Shown here piece after piece: positions 1 to 5,496 of a stretch of 7,021 nucleotides of DNA; position 1 is the stretch's first letter; each line of letters begins with the position of its first letter. The stretch is taken from contig JAEDLA010000074.1 in assembly GCA_016295545.1 (NCBI GenBank), forward strand, positions 1-7,021, read 5' to 3'. The position numbers and the translations under genes were made by a program. Source of the DNA: Oscillospiraceae bacterium. Lineage in GTDB: Bacteria > Bacillota > Clostridia > Oscillospirales > Ruminococcaceae. Below the pieces are notes generated by a model, which saw only the letters and a program-made list of their open reading frames with translations, ran no database searches and was not told where the DNA came from.

Positions 1-58
1 ACCAGAGGCGCTGCCTCTGGGCTCCGCCAAAGGGTTAATAAACCCTTTGGAATCCCAC
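1..58. repeat. Two-hairpin intergenic repeat, copy 1 (possibly cut by window edge)
   Basis: Two perfect hairpins lie in tandem. The first has an 8-bp stem (CCAGAGGC, 2-9, with GCCTCTGG, 13-20) and a 3-nt loop. The second has a 10-bp stem (CCAAAGGGTT, 27-36, with AACCCTTTGG, 41-50) and an AATA loop. They are joined by GCTCCG and followed by AATCCCAC. The same arrangement recurs at 5163-5220 (nearly identical) and at 3172-3234 (diverged in sequence, same fold). Copy 1 starts at the very edge of the window, so it may be the right end of a longer block like the one at 5014-5249. It lies beyond the htpG terminator and codes for nothing visible. Confidence 0.85.
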
Positions 59-86
59 TTATTTGAACCCTTTGATATTCTTAATC

Positions 87-122
87 AAAAAACGGCGAAC
101 CCTTAAAGGATTCGCCGTTTTT
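87..122 (-). terminator. Intrinsic terminator of htpG, probably bidirectional
   Basis: A 9-bp GC-containing stem (AACGGCGAA, 91-99, with TTCGCCGTT, 111-119) has an 11-nt loop. It is flanked by an A-run on the left (85-92) and a T-run on the right (118-122). Read on the minus strand it lies 16 nt past the htpG stop codon and ends in six U residues, as an intrinsic terminator should. The T-run on the other side means it could also stop transcription entering from the left on the plus strand. Confidence 0.88.
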
Positions 123-137
123 GATGTCATAATTATT

Positions 138-2042
138 TTACATAAGCTCACAAATCAGATTTGAGAATTCAGCCGGATTCTCAATGCTCAGTCCCTCAAT
201 AAGCAGAGCCTGGTCGTAGAGAAGCTCAGCATATTTGCCCAGTTTTTCCTTGTCACCGGAATCATTGATAGCTTTAAGCTTATCAAAAATCTGATGCTCC
301 GGATTAATTTCAAGCACACGCTGAGCCTTGATTTTCTGGTCAGTAGGCATAGCGTTGAGAACCTTTTCCATTTCAAGGGAAATCTCTCCCTCGCTTGTAA
401 GGCAGACAGGGTGAGATTTAAGTCTCTGTGACAGAATAACCTTTGAAACCTTACCGGAAAGTGAATCAGCAAGAGCCTTGAGCATATCAGAGTTTTCCTC
501 CTCCTTAGCCTTTATCTCCTCTTTTTTCTCAGTGTTTTCCAGTCCCAGATCGTCAGCGGAAACAGACTTGAATTCCTTGTCATTGTACTTATTAAGTGTC
601 TTTATAGCAAATTCATCGATGTTGTCGGTAAGGTAGAGTATCTCAAAGCCGTTTTCCTTGACAAGCTCTGTCTGAGGAAGCTGTTCAATTCTTGAAATAC
701 TTTCTCCTGTTGCATAGTAGATGTACTTCTGCTCCTCACGCATACCGGTAACGTACTCGTCAAGCGTAACAAGCTTGTTCTCCTTTGAGGACGTAAAGAG
801 CAGCAGATCCTGAAGCTTTTCCTTGTTCATGCCGTAGTCACTGTAGATACCGTATTTCAGCTGTAAACCAAAGGCTTTCCAGAACTCCTCATACTTTTCA
901 CGGTCGTTTTTCAGCATTTTTTTCAGCTCATTGCTGATAGTTTTCTCAATGCTCTTGGCGATAACCTTGAGCTGTCTGTCATGCTGGAGAAGCTCACGGG
1001 AAATGTTGAGTGAAAGGTCCTCAGAATCAACAAGTCCCTTTACGAAGCTGAAATAGTCCGGCAGCAGGTCAGCACACTTGTCCATGATAAGAACGCCGTT
1101 TGAGTAAAGCTGTAAGCCCTTTTCGTACTCCTTTGAATAATAGTCAAAGGGAGCCTTTGACGGAATATAGAGCAGTGCATTGTAGTTTGCATTACCCTCG
1201 TTCTTTACATGAGCATAGCGGAGAGGTTCATTGTAGTCGAAGAACTTCTCGGTATAGAAGTGCTTGTAATCCTCCTCTTTAAGCTCGGACTTGTTTTTCT
1301 TCCACAGAGGAACCATGCTGTTGAGAGTTTCAATCTCAATGTAATCCTCATACTCAGGAGCCTTGTTTTCGTCCTTTTCCTCCTCAGGAACTTCCTTCGG
1401 GCGGCTGTGAGTTACCTCCATTTTAATGGGGAAGCGGATATAATCGGAGTATTTCTTAACAAGGCTCTTTATCCTGTACTGGTCGAGGAAATCGGAATAA
1501 TTTTCATCATCAGTATCGTCAAGAAGCTCAAGAATAATTTCAGTACCTGCATTTTTCTTGTCAGCTTCGGTAATTGAGTAGCCGTCAACGCCCTCAGACT
1601 GCCACTGATAAGCCTTGTCGCTGCCATAAGCCTTTGAGATAACAGTTACCTTTTTGGCAACCATGAATGCGGAGTAGAAGCCTACACCAAACTGTCCGAT
1701 AATCTGATTATCTTCTTCAAGCTTGTTTTCGCTCTTGAACTTGAATGAACCGCTGTTTGCGATAGTACCCAGATTATTTTCAAGCTCCTCAGCCGTCATA
1801 CCGATACCGTTATCAGCGATTTTAAGAATACGGTTGTCCTCATCGGCAGTTATCCAGATAGCGAAATCGTCCTTGTTCAGACCTACTTTATCATCAGTAA
1901 GTGACTTGAAATAGAGCTTGTCAATAGCGTCGCTGGCGTTGGAGATAAGCTCTCTCAGGAAAATTTCCTTATGTGTATAGATTGAATGAATCATCATTTC
2001 GAGAAGTCTTTTCGACTCTGCTTTGAACTGTTTTGTTTCCAT
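138..2042 (-). CDS. htpG: Molecular chaperone HtpG (bacterial Hsp90)
   Basis: This encodes a 634-residue cytoplasmic ATP-dependent chaperone that remodels client proteins as a dimer. Seen in the sequence: an N-terminal GHKL ATPase domain with the N-box [11 protein letters not shown] (from residue 31), DNGIGM (77-82), [11 protein letters not shown], and the glycine-rich lid motif GQFGVGF (116-122); GTEI near 166; a middle domain with IPSKAPFD (near 293) and [11 protein letters not shown], whose arginine (about R349) corresponds to the family's ATPase-stimulating arginine; and a C-terminal dimerisation region. Length is close to the roughly 625 residues usual in bacteria. The reading frame stays open up to a TTG at 2124-2126, but that would overlap the promoter and CIRCE. 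The ATG at 2040-2042 is preferred because GGAG (2052-2055) lies 9 nt upstream and [14 protein letters not shown] matches the usual HtpG N-terminus. It is a single-gene unit with its own promoter, HrcA operator and terminator. Confidence 0.98.
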   Translation of the reverse strand: METKQFKAESKRLLEMMIHSIYTHKEIFLRELISNASDAIDKLYFKSLTDDKVGLNKDDFAIWITADEDNRILKIADNGIGMTAEELENNLGTIANSGSFKFKSENKLEEDNQIIGQFGVGFYSAFMVAKKVTVISKAYGSDKAYQWQSEGVDGYSITEADKKNAGTEIILELLDDTDDENYSDFLDQYRIKSLVKKYSDYIRFPIKMEVTHSRPKEVPEEEKDENKAPEYEDYIEIETLNSMVPLWKKNKSELKEEDYKHFYTEKFFDYNEPLRYAHVKNEGNANYNALLYIPSKAPFDYYSKEYEKGLQLYSNGVLIMDKCADLLPDYFSFVKGLVDSEDLSLNISRELLQHDRQLKVIAKSIEKTISNELKKMLKNDREKYEEFWKAFGLQLKYGIYSDYGMNKEKLQDLLLFTSSKENKLVTLDEYVTGMREEQKYIYYATGESISRIEQLPQTELVKENGFEILYLTDNIDEFAIKTLNKYNDKEFKSVSADDLGLENTEKKEEIKAKEEENSDMLKALADSLSGKVSKVILSQRLKSHPVCLTSEGEISLEMEKVLNAMPTDQKIKAQRVLEINPEHQIFDKLKAINDSGDKEKLGKYAELLYDQALLIEGLSIENPAEFSNLICELM

Positions 2043-2065
2043 TTCAAACATCTCCGAATATAAAT

Positions 2066-2092
2066 TTAGCACTCTCGGTGTTCGAGTGCTAA
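2066..2092 (-). promoter_or_regulatory. CIRCE operator (HrcA binding site) of htpG
   Basis: The arms TTAGCACTC (2066-2074) and GAGTGCTAA (2084-2092) form a perfect 9-bp inverted repeat with a 9-nt spacer, matching the CIRCE consensus with no mismatch. It begins 4 bp downstream of the htpG -10 box, so it covers the transcription start and the 5' end of the leader. By established knowledge the heat-shock repressor HrcA binds CIRCE and is released under heat stress; HrcA itself is not in this window. Confidence 0.97.
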
Positions 2093-2096
2093 TGAT

Positions 2097-2126
2097 AGTA
2101 TATAACTTTTGTATGTAAAAAGTCAA
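2097..2126 (-). promoter_or_regulatory. Sigma-A promoter of htpG
   Basis: On the minus strand, -35 TTGACT (2121-2126) and -10 TATACT (2097-2102) are separated by 18 bp. The -10 box directly precedes CIRCE, giving the classic promoter-operator overlap. The leader to the ATG would be about 50 nt. Confidence 0.85.
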
Positions 2127-2213
2127 GCAGCAAAGGAAATGTTTACAAAATATTCATCATTTCGCAACATTTTGCTTAAAGATGGCAAAATTATGCAGCA
2201 GAAAATTGAATAT

Positions 2214-2239
2214 AAAAAAGGAACAGCCGAAGCTGTTCC
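2214..2239 (-). terminator. Intrinsic terminator of the lipoprotein gene, UUCG tetraloop
   Basis: On the minus strand the 8-bp stem GGAACAGC/GCTGTTCC (2220-2227 with 2232-2239) closes a TTCG loop on a C-G pair, the extra-stable UUCG tetraloop form. Six T residues follow (2219-2214). It lies 28 nt past the lipoprotein stop codon and about 90 bp upstream of the htpG promoter, which separates the two transcription units. Confidence 0.93.
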
Positions 2240-2267
2240 GTGTGAAAATATACCTGTTATTAGACAA

Positions 2268-3041
2268 TTAGTCCTGCTTAGCACCGATTGTAACTGCGGT
2301 AACAGCATTATCCCGGAAATTGAATCTTACGAAGCCGGATTCTTTAGTGTCAAAAGCTTTTTTATCTGTAACGGTATCCGGAGTTTCAAAATATACATAA
2401 GCGTCATAGCTTGTAATATAATCCGGTTCACCGAATGCATTGACTATGTCCTCCGGTGAGCTGCCAATTGTTATTCCATTGGTAAACTCAAATGAATAGT
2501 CCGTGCCCTCGTTTTCTAATCCGGAAAACATCATTTCATAAAATACGAAATCCTCTGTTCCGTATTCTTCGTAATAATCCAGTTCCTTATCCCCGTTATT
2601 TACCATACTGCCCGGTAAGAGAATAATACCTGTATCGGAATCAATACTTTTGAAAACGAATTTATATGTTGTGCCGGGAGAAATTTCACCATTATATTTG
2701 TCGCTTTCTGCTGCCTTATATCCAAGGTCGGAAAGTGTTTTTGATGAAATCGGCATTTTCAGAACTTTTCCGTTTACCAGCATTTCGCAGTCCCACAGTC
2801 CGTTGTTTGAAAGCTCTGTCGGCACATCAGCTTCAGAGCTGCTTTCTTCTGCCTGAGAATTCGCATCGGAGTCAAAGCTTTCTGCCTGAGAATCGGTATC
2901 AGAGTCTGAAAGCTCTGCCTGTATATCAGCCTCAGAGCTTTTGCTTTCACTGCTGCTCTTGTCAGAACTGCTGTTTCCGCAGCCGGTCAGGCTTCCGAGC
3001 ATAATTGCAGTCAAAATTGAAGCGCAGATAATCTTTTTCAT
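2268..3041 (-). CDS. Predicted surface lipoprotein of unknown function with Ser/Asp/Glu-rich linker
   Basis: The product is 257 residues. Residues 1-20 form a lipoprotein signal peptide (KK, hydrophobic core, lipobox LTGC) with Cys21 as the predicted lipidation site, so the protein should be anchored on the outer face of the membrane. Residues 22-80 are a low-complexity acidic Ser/Asp/Glu linker with nested repeats. Residues 81-257 look like a folded, Tyr- and Phe-rich domain. It contains ITIGSSPEDIVNAFGEPD (190-207), a pattern (G.S.EDV..AFGEPD) often seen in small Firmicute lipoproteins and loosely like the helix start of BamE/SmpA-type folds. That similarity is only a resemblance, and I do not recognise a family. 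The start is well supported: AGGAGG (3048-3053) lies 6 nt upstream of the ATG. It has its own promoter and terminator, so it is probably monocistronic. No function can be assigned. Confidence 0.9.
   Translation of the reverse strand: MKKIICASILTAIMLGSLTGCGNSSSDKSSSESKSSEADIQAELSDSDTDSQAESFDSDANSQAEESSSEADVPTELSNNGLWDCEMLVNGKVLKMPISSKTLSDLGYKAAESDKYNGEISPGTTYKFVFKSIDSDTGIILLPGSMVNNGDKELDYYEEYGTEDFVFYEMMFSGLENEGTDYSFEFTNGITIGSSPEDIVNAFGEPDYITSYDAYVYFETPDTVTDKKAFDTKESGFVRFNFRDNAVTAVTIGAKQD
2808..2936 (-). repeat. Nested repeats in the lipoprotein linker
   Basis: Within residues 36-78, SEADIQAELS (36-45) and SEADVPTELS (69-78) bracket two tandem 11-residue units, SDSDTDSQAES (45-55) and FDSDANSQAEE (56-66). 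The DNA repeats TCTGCCTGAGAAT and AGCTC-containing blocks at matching spacing. Such arrays usually expand and contract by slippage. Here the copy number is low and the frame is kept. Confidence 0.7.
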
Positions 3042-3091
3042 TGATTTCCTCCTGTAAAATAAAATGATTATTGTTATTTTGAGTCTGTTCT

Positions 3092-3120
3092 ATTATAGCA
3101 TTGAAGAAAATAAAAGTCAA
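3092..3120 (-). promoter_or_regulatory. Sigma-A promoter of the lipoprotein gene
   Basis: On the minus strand, -35 TTGACT (3115-3120) and -10 TATAAT (3092-3097) have an ideal 17-bp spacer. The predicted start near 3085 gives a leader of about 45 nt ending in the AGGAGG site. No obvious operator palindrome overlaps it. Confidence 0.92.
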
Positions 3121-3171
3121 GCCAGCTCTAACATATCGCACGCAAGTTAATTTTTACTTGTATGGAATTAT

Positions 3172-3234
3172 TTAAGGGGACGCTGTCCCCTTAAAAACCC
3201 CTGCCAAAGGGACATTGTCCCTTTGGAATCCCCC
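3172..3234. repeat. Two-hairpin intergenic repeat, copy 2 (diverged)
   Basis: Two perfect 10-bp hairpins occur in tandem. The first is TTAAGGGGAC (3172-3181) with GTCCCCTTAA (3185-3194) and loop GCT. The second is CCAAAGGGAC (3204-3213) with GTCCCTTTGG (3217-3226) and loop ATT. They are followed by AATCCCCC. Layout, spacing and trailing AATCCC match copies 1 and 3, but the stem sequences differ by paired changes. The repeat lies between the lipoprotein promoter and the 3' end of the SGNH gene. There is no U-run next to either stem, so it is not a standard terminator. Confidence 0.85.
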
Positions 3235-3236
3235 GT

Positions 3237-3277
3237 CTCATATTGATATACCCCATAAAGGGGTATATCAATATGAG
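3237..3277. repeat. Perfect 18-bp inverted repeat with 5-nt loop
   Basis: The left arm 3237-3254 and right arm 3260-3277 are exact reverse complements, with loop ATAAA (3255-3259). The arm core is GATATACCCC / GGGGTATATC. It begins 2 bp after copy 2 of the two-hairpin repeat. It lacks a flanking T-run in either direction, so it is not a typical intrinsic terminator, though it could protect the 3' end of the SGNH transcript. Other readings are an operator for a dimeric regulator or the end of a mobile element. Confidence 0.85.
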
Positions 3278-3419
3278 GAGGATTCGAAGAAACATTGTTC
3301 ATTGACAAGATTTTAAGGAAATAACACACCTTAAATAATACCAAAAAGTAAAAAATTGATTTGCGTGAACATATTACATCAAAAGCGGCTTGACTATATG
3401 TTATGACAGTACAGTTCTT
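3278..3419. other. AT-rich intergenic stretch downstream of the SGNH gene
   Basis: No gene is seen here. A weak 7-bp hairpin (TTTAAGG, 3312-3318, with CCTTAAA, 3329-3335) and a loose one pairing AACATAT (3368-3374) with ATATGTT (about 3396-3402) are the only structures. Neither has a proper U-run on the minus strand, so no convincing intrinsic terminator follows the SGNH stop codon. The strong hairpins at 3172-3277 are the nearest candidates for ending or stabilising that transcript. Confidence 0.5.
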
Positions 3420-4937
3420 TTAAGCAACGAATTCCTCAAAGCTTATAATATCGTCGGGATTGGCAACTGTCTGGCAGTAGCTGTAATATCTGAGCATCTG
3501 TGCAGCATCAACGGGAGTAATACTTCCGTCCTTGTTGACATCAGCTGCGTAAATCTGCGAAGAAGTAAGTCCCTCATAGCCTGCACTGGAATCAGGCTGA
3601 GTTTGTTTTTTAGCATAAGCCATAAGGGCTACAGAAGCATCTACGGGAGTTATTTTGTCGTCACCGTTTAAATCGCCTAATTTATTTTTGTCAGATGTGG
3701 GAGGAGTAGTTGTTGTAACTGATGCAGTAGTTGTAGTTGTGGCTGTGGTAGTAGTTGTTGTAGTTGTTGTGGTAGTAGTTTCCGCAGGATTGCCAGCAAC
3801 CTTTTCGTAGGTTTCAAGGGCAACGGCAGGATAGCTTTCCTTATCTTCAAGGCTGCTGTAAACCTGACTGAGCAGTCCGGTGTCGTCGTGGAGTATGTTT
3901 ATCTGTTCAAGGACAGCAGCGGCAATGGCAAGATGTCCTTTCTGATTGGGGTGGAAGTCCATCTGAGCAATGTTCAGGGAAATTCCACCTGATTCAATGT
4001 CAGTGAAGTAATGAGCATATCCCTGATTATTTTTATTTACATCTCCAAGTCCCGGCTTTTCTTCGAGGCAGGGCATAGACCTGAATTCATAGTAAATATC
4101 AGCAAGCTTCACATCTTCAATTTTCAGCATTTCCTCACGGTAAAGGAGCATTGCACTTTCAAAGTTTGTTCTCATTTGTGTGAGCAGCATGGAATATACA
4201 GAAGAATTTGATGTTTCGGCAAGAATGGAATCAACATATTCCTTTGAAAGCTGGAGCGGCTGATAAACAGTCTGGAGAATTATATCCGCATCGGGATTGA
4301 CTTCCTTTATCATGCTGATAATTTCCTTTGTTTCAGGAACAATCTCTGTCTGAACATAGCCTGTCGGATTCTGATTAGTACCTGCAAGAGCAATTTTCAG
4401 CTTATTCAGGAAAGGATTTGCCTCTGTAGGTTTTGACATGAAGTAAGCTTTCAGAACATCGGTATCAACGATTTTCTGAACTTCCTCCATTGTGGGATCC
4501 TCCGGGAGATTGTCAGCGGTATAGCCGTTTTTTAATACAGGAGTAGATGTTGAATTGATTTGTGCGGCATAGTCAAGGATATACTTGCAGGCGTGTCTGA
4601 TGAGGTTATTTCCGCCAATGGAGATTACAACAGCTTCTGCGTCCTTGACAAGCTGAATACCCTCTGAGCCGTCGGCGAGAGCATTTTTCAGGTCGTCAGT
4701 GCGCCAGCCGTCCTGTGCAACGTATTCAGCGTCCCAGCCGAGGTAGTCAGCGCAGATATCGCCGTATCTGTGTTCAACAGCACCATTGCGGAGTGTACCC
4801 TTAGCGATGCTGTCTCCAAGGATAACAATGCTGTCTTTTGTGTCGGCATTTCCTGAAATATCTTCGGCAGAAGCAGGCTGACAAAGTGCAGTAACGCTCA
4901 TGGCAGCAGCAAGAATGACAGATAAGTTTTTTTTCAT
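3420..4937 (-). CDS. Secreted SGNH/GDSL hydrolase with Thr-rich linker and C-terminal type I-like dockerin
   Basis: The 505-residue product has a Sec signal peptide at 1-24 (KKN, hydrophobic core, PASA/ED cleavage). An SGNH esterase domain spans about 36-380. GDSI (41-44) gives nucleophile Ser43, Gly77 in QDGWRT is the block II glycine, and GGNN (108-111) supplies the oxyanion Asn. DFHPNQKGH (327-335) gives Asp327 and His329. A threonine-rich linker (387-411) leads to a complete dockerin (about 419-490) with two Ca-binding loops, D422-N424-D426-D433 and D466-N468-D470-D477, both reading ITPVDA. A tail ending ISFEEFVA follows. Dockerins bind cohesins, so the enzyme is probably displayed on a cellulosome-like scaffold. 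It likely removes ester groups such as acetyl from plant polysaccharides, but the CE family and substrate cannot be told. GGAGG (4945-4949) lies 7 nt before the ATG. The gene is divergent from the CE2 gene. Confidence 0.93.
   Translation of the reverse strand: MKKNLSVILAAAMSVTALCQPASAEDISGNADTKDSIVILGDSIAKGTLRNGAVEHRYGDICADYLGWDAEYVAQDGWRTDDLKNALADGSEGIQLVKDAEAVVISIGGNNLIRHACKYILDYAAQINSTSTPVLKNGYTADNLPEDPTMEEVQKIVDTDVLKAYFMSKPTEANPFLNKLKIALAGTNQNPTGYVQTEIVPETKEIISMIKEVNPDADIILQTVYQPLQLSKEYVDSILAETSNSSVYSMLLTQMRTNFESAMLLYREEMLKIEDVKLADIYYEFRSMPCLEEKPGLGDVNKNNQGYAHYFTDIESGGISLNIAQMDFHPNQKGHLAIAAAVLEQINILHDDTGLLSQVYSSLEDKESYPAVALETYEKVAGNPAETTTTTTTTTTTTATTTTTASVTTTTPPTSDKNKLGDLNGDDKITPVDASVALMAYAKKQTQPDSSAGYEGLTSSQIYAADVNKDGSITPVDAAQMLRYYSYCQTVANPDDIISFEEFVA
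3468..3683 (-). other. Dockerin-coding segment of the SGNH hydrolase
   Basis: Two F-hand loops of the form DxNxDxxxxxxD are separated by a helix and a 14-residue spacer. Both loops share the ITPVDA core, so the module keeps the internal twofold symmetry typical of type I dockerins. In such dockerins the residues around loop positions 10-12 help choose the cohesin partner. No cohesin is encoded in this window. Confidence 0.9.
3705..3779 (-). repeat. ACN-triplet tract encoding the threonine linker
   Basis: About 25 codons encode Thr almost without break (residues 387-411, with a few Ala, Ser and Val). They mix ACT, ACA and ACC codons, which limits slippage compared with a pure microsatellite. 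Linkers of this kind are flexible and usually O-glycosylated in secreted carbohydrate-active enzymes. Confidence 0.85.
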
Positions 4938-5045
4938 GAATATTCCTCCAGTAAGAATAATTTTATATTTATTTTATTTCAGCTGACTGTTAAGGCACTG
5001 ACAAAATATATTTGTCGCAGCTTGTCAAAAAATCTGATAACCCTA

Positions 5046-5076
5046 AGGGAACGCCCTCTCTTGCAGGGCGTTCCCT
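5046..5076. repeat. 12-bp perfect hairpin within the composite block
   Basis: AGGGAACGCCCT (5046-5057) pairs with AGGGCGTTCCCT (5065-5076) around a 7-nt loop. On the minus strand the next T-run comes about 13 nt later, too far for a standard terminator. Confidence 0.85.
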
Positions 5077-5077
5077 C

Positions 5078-5108
5078 TTCAAAAACAGTCCACCGGACTG
5101 TTTTTGAA
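5078..5108. terminator. 14-bp hairpin with A-run and T-run arms: possible bidirectional terminator or attenuator
   Basis: TTCAAAAACAGTCC (5078-5091) pairs with GGACTGTTTTTGAA (5095-5108) around a 3-nt loop. The core CAGTCC/GGACTG with A5 on one side and T5 on the other has the form of a bidirectional intrinsic terminator. There is no convergent gene end here for it to serve. If it acts on the minus strand it would reduce read-through into the SGNH gene. The T-run is short and fully paired, so activity is uncertain. Confidence 0.45.
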
Positions 5109-5162
5109 TTCACCCTTTGCGGAGCGCCTGACGGCTGTATGCGGGGCGTTGCCCCACTCCCC

Positions 5163-5220
5163 ACCAGAGGCTCTGCCTCTGGACTCCGCCAAAGGGGTAA
5201 TAACCCCTTTGGAATCCCAC
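5163..5220. repeat. Two-hairpin intergenic repeat, copy 3
   Basis: CCAGAGGC (5164-5171) pairs with GCCTCTGG (5175-5182), and CCAAAGGGGT (5189-5198) pairs with ACCCCTTTGG (5203-5212) around an AATA loop. ACTCCG joins the stems and AATCCCAC follows. It matches copy 1 almost base for base. The second stem differs by a compensated pair (GT/AC here, TT/AA in copy 1). Confidence 0.88.
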
Positions 5221-5287
5221 GATTTGATAACTTTTTGACGAACTGCGGCTCAATTCATTTGGCTTTAAATATCAGCAGCATAACAAT

Positions 5288-5316
5288 ATTATAGCCTGTT
5301 TTATAAAATATGTCAA
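5288..5316 (-). promoter_or_regulatory. Perfect-consensus sigma-A promoter reading toward the SGNH gene
   Basis: On the minus strand, -35 TTGACA (5311-5316) and -10 TATAAT (5288-5293) have a 17-bp spacer, an exact match to the consensus. It lies just outside the right inverted repeat of the composite block and points through it to the SGNH gene at 4937. A promoter this strong would suit a constitutive gene, or one held back after initiation. Confidence 0.85.
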
Positions 5317-5407
5317 TGCTTTTTCTCAGGTATAACTGGATTTCCACATTTTTACAGACTGACGGAATGTACTGAAAGAAATAATTCTGCCCAAACCGGA
5401 AAAAGGC
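5317..5407. other. Spacer between back-to-back promoters
   Basis: These 91 bp separate the -35 boxes of the two divergent promoters and are the natural place for a shared regulator site. TTCTCAG occurs next to each -35 box (5323-5329 and 5413-5419) as a short direct repeat. No strong palindrome was seen. Confidence 0.35.
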
Positions 5408-5436
5408 TTGCATTCTCAGAAAAAACGTTGTATAAT
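5408..5436 (+). promoter_or_regulatory. Sigma-A promoter of the CE2 esterase gene
   Basis: -35 TTGCAT (5408-5413) and -10 TATAAT (5431-5436) have a 17-bp spacer. Transcription would start near 5443, giving a leader of about 54 nt before the TTG start codon. Confidence 0.88.
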
Positions 5437-5480
5437 AAAATTAACCACTGTTCGTATTTGCTTTTGTGAACAGAAATAAA

Positions 5481-5490
5481 AAGGCGGTGA
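5481..5490 (+). promoter_or_regulatory. Ribosome binding site that decides a TTG start
   Basis: AAGGCGGTGA is one base from the full anti-Shine-Dalgarno complement AAGGAGGTGA. It ends 6 nt before TTG (5497-5499) but 18 nt before the first in-frame ATG (5509-5511). This favours the TTG, which also supplies the Ser-Lys-Lys n-region of the signal peptide. Confidence 0.85.
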
Positions 5491-5496
5491 CAAAAA

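Larger units (their letters stand above)
5014..5249. repeat. Composite five-hairpin block bounded by imperfect 18-bp inverted repeats
   Basis: The outer arms are GTCGCAGCTTGTCAAAAA (5014-5031) and TTTTTGACGAACTGCGGC (5232-5249). They match as inverted repeats at 15 of 18 positions, and all three differences are transitions. Inside, left to right, are a 12-bp hairpin (5046-5057/5065-5076), a 14-bp hairpin (5078-5091/5095-5108), a GC-rich linker (5111-5142), a 5-bp GGGGC/GCCCC hairpin (5143-5155), and copy 3 of the two-hairpin repeat (5163-5220). The block is more GC-rich than its flanks and encodes no credible protein. Its form resembles a non-autonomous, MITE-like or REP-like element, but no target-site duplication was established and its mobility is inference. 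Confidence 0.65.
4938..5281 (-). promoter_or_regulatory. Predicted long structured 5' leader of the SGNH gene
   Basis: The only consensus promoter found on the minus strand upstream of the SGNH gene has its -10 box at 5288-5293. Transcription from it would start near 5281 and cross about 340 nt before the ATG, including every hairpin of the 5014-5249 block. No reading frame with a ribosome binding site is evident inside. A closer TTGACA (minus strand, 5023-5028) has no good -10 at 16-18 bp. The transcript could instead be a separate small RNA that ends in the block. Confidence 0.5.

Noticed and set aside
1209..1577. Plus-strand open frame of 122 codons inside htpG
   Set aside because: Antisense to conserved HtpG middle-domain sequence; its hydrophobic look comes from reversed acidic and lysine codons.
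2043..2126. N-terminal extension of HtpG from a TTG at 2124-2126
   Set aside because: The TTG is part of the -35 box, and the extension would translate the promoter and CIRCE. The ATG at 2042 has a proper ribosome binding site and the family N-terminus.
2109..2459. Plus-strand open frame of 116 codons spanning the htpG promoter and lipoprotein 3' end
   Set aside because: It crosses the htpG promoter, the lipoprotein terminator and antisense lipoprotein codons. No start signals were seen.
3273..3305. Ten-codon plus-strand frame starting ATG AGG AGG after the 18-bp inverted repeat
   Set aside because: It has no ribosome binding site upstream and no promoter; the GAGGAGG sequence here does not precede any real frame.
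5000..5028. Closer promoter for the SGNH gene using TTGACA at 5023-5028 (minus strand)
   Set aside because: At 16-18 bp spacing no acceptable -10 exists; the only TATTTT sits at 14 bp. The far consensus promoter at 5288-5316 is much better.
1..5220. CRISPR-like reading of the repeated hairpins
   Set aside because: The copies are kilobases apart, diverged from each other, and lack regular spacers or cas genes.
5022..5294. Open frames on both strands across the hairpin block
   Set aside because: They translate palindromic stems and have no ribosome binding site or family signal. The stop-free stretch follows from the GC-rich repeats.
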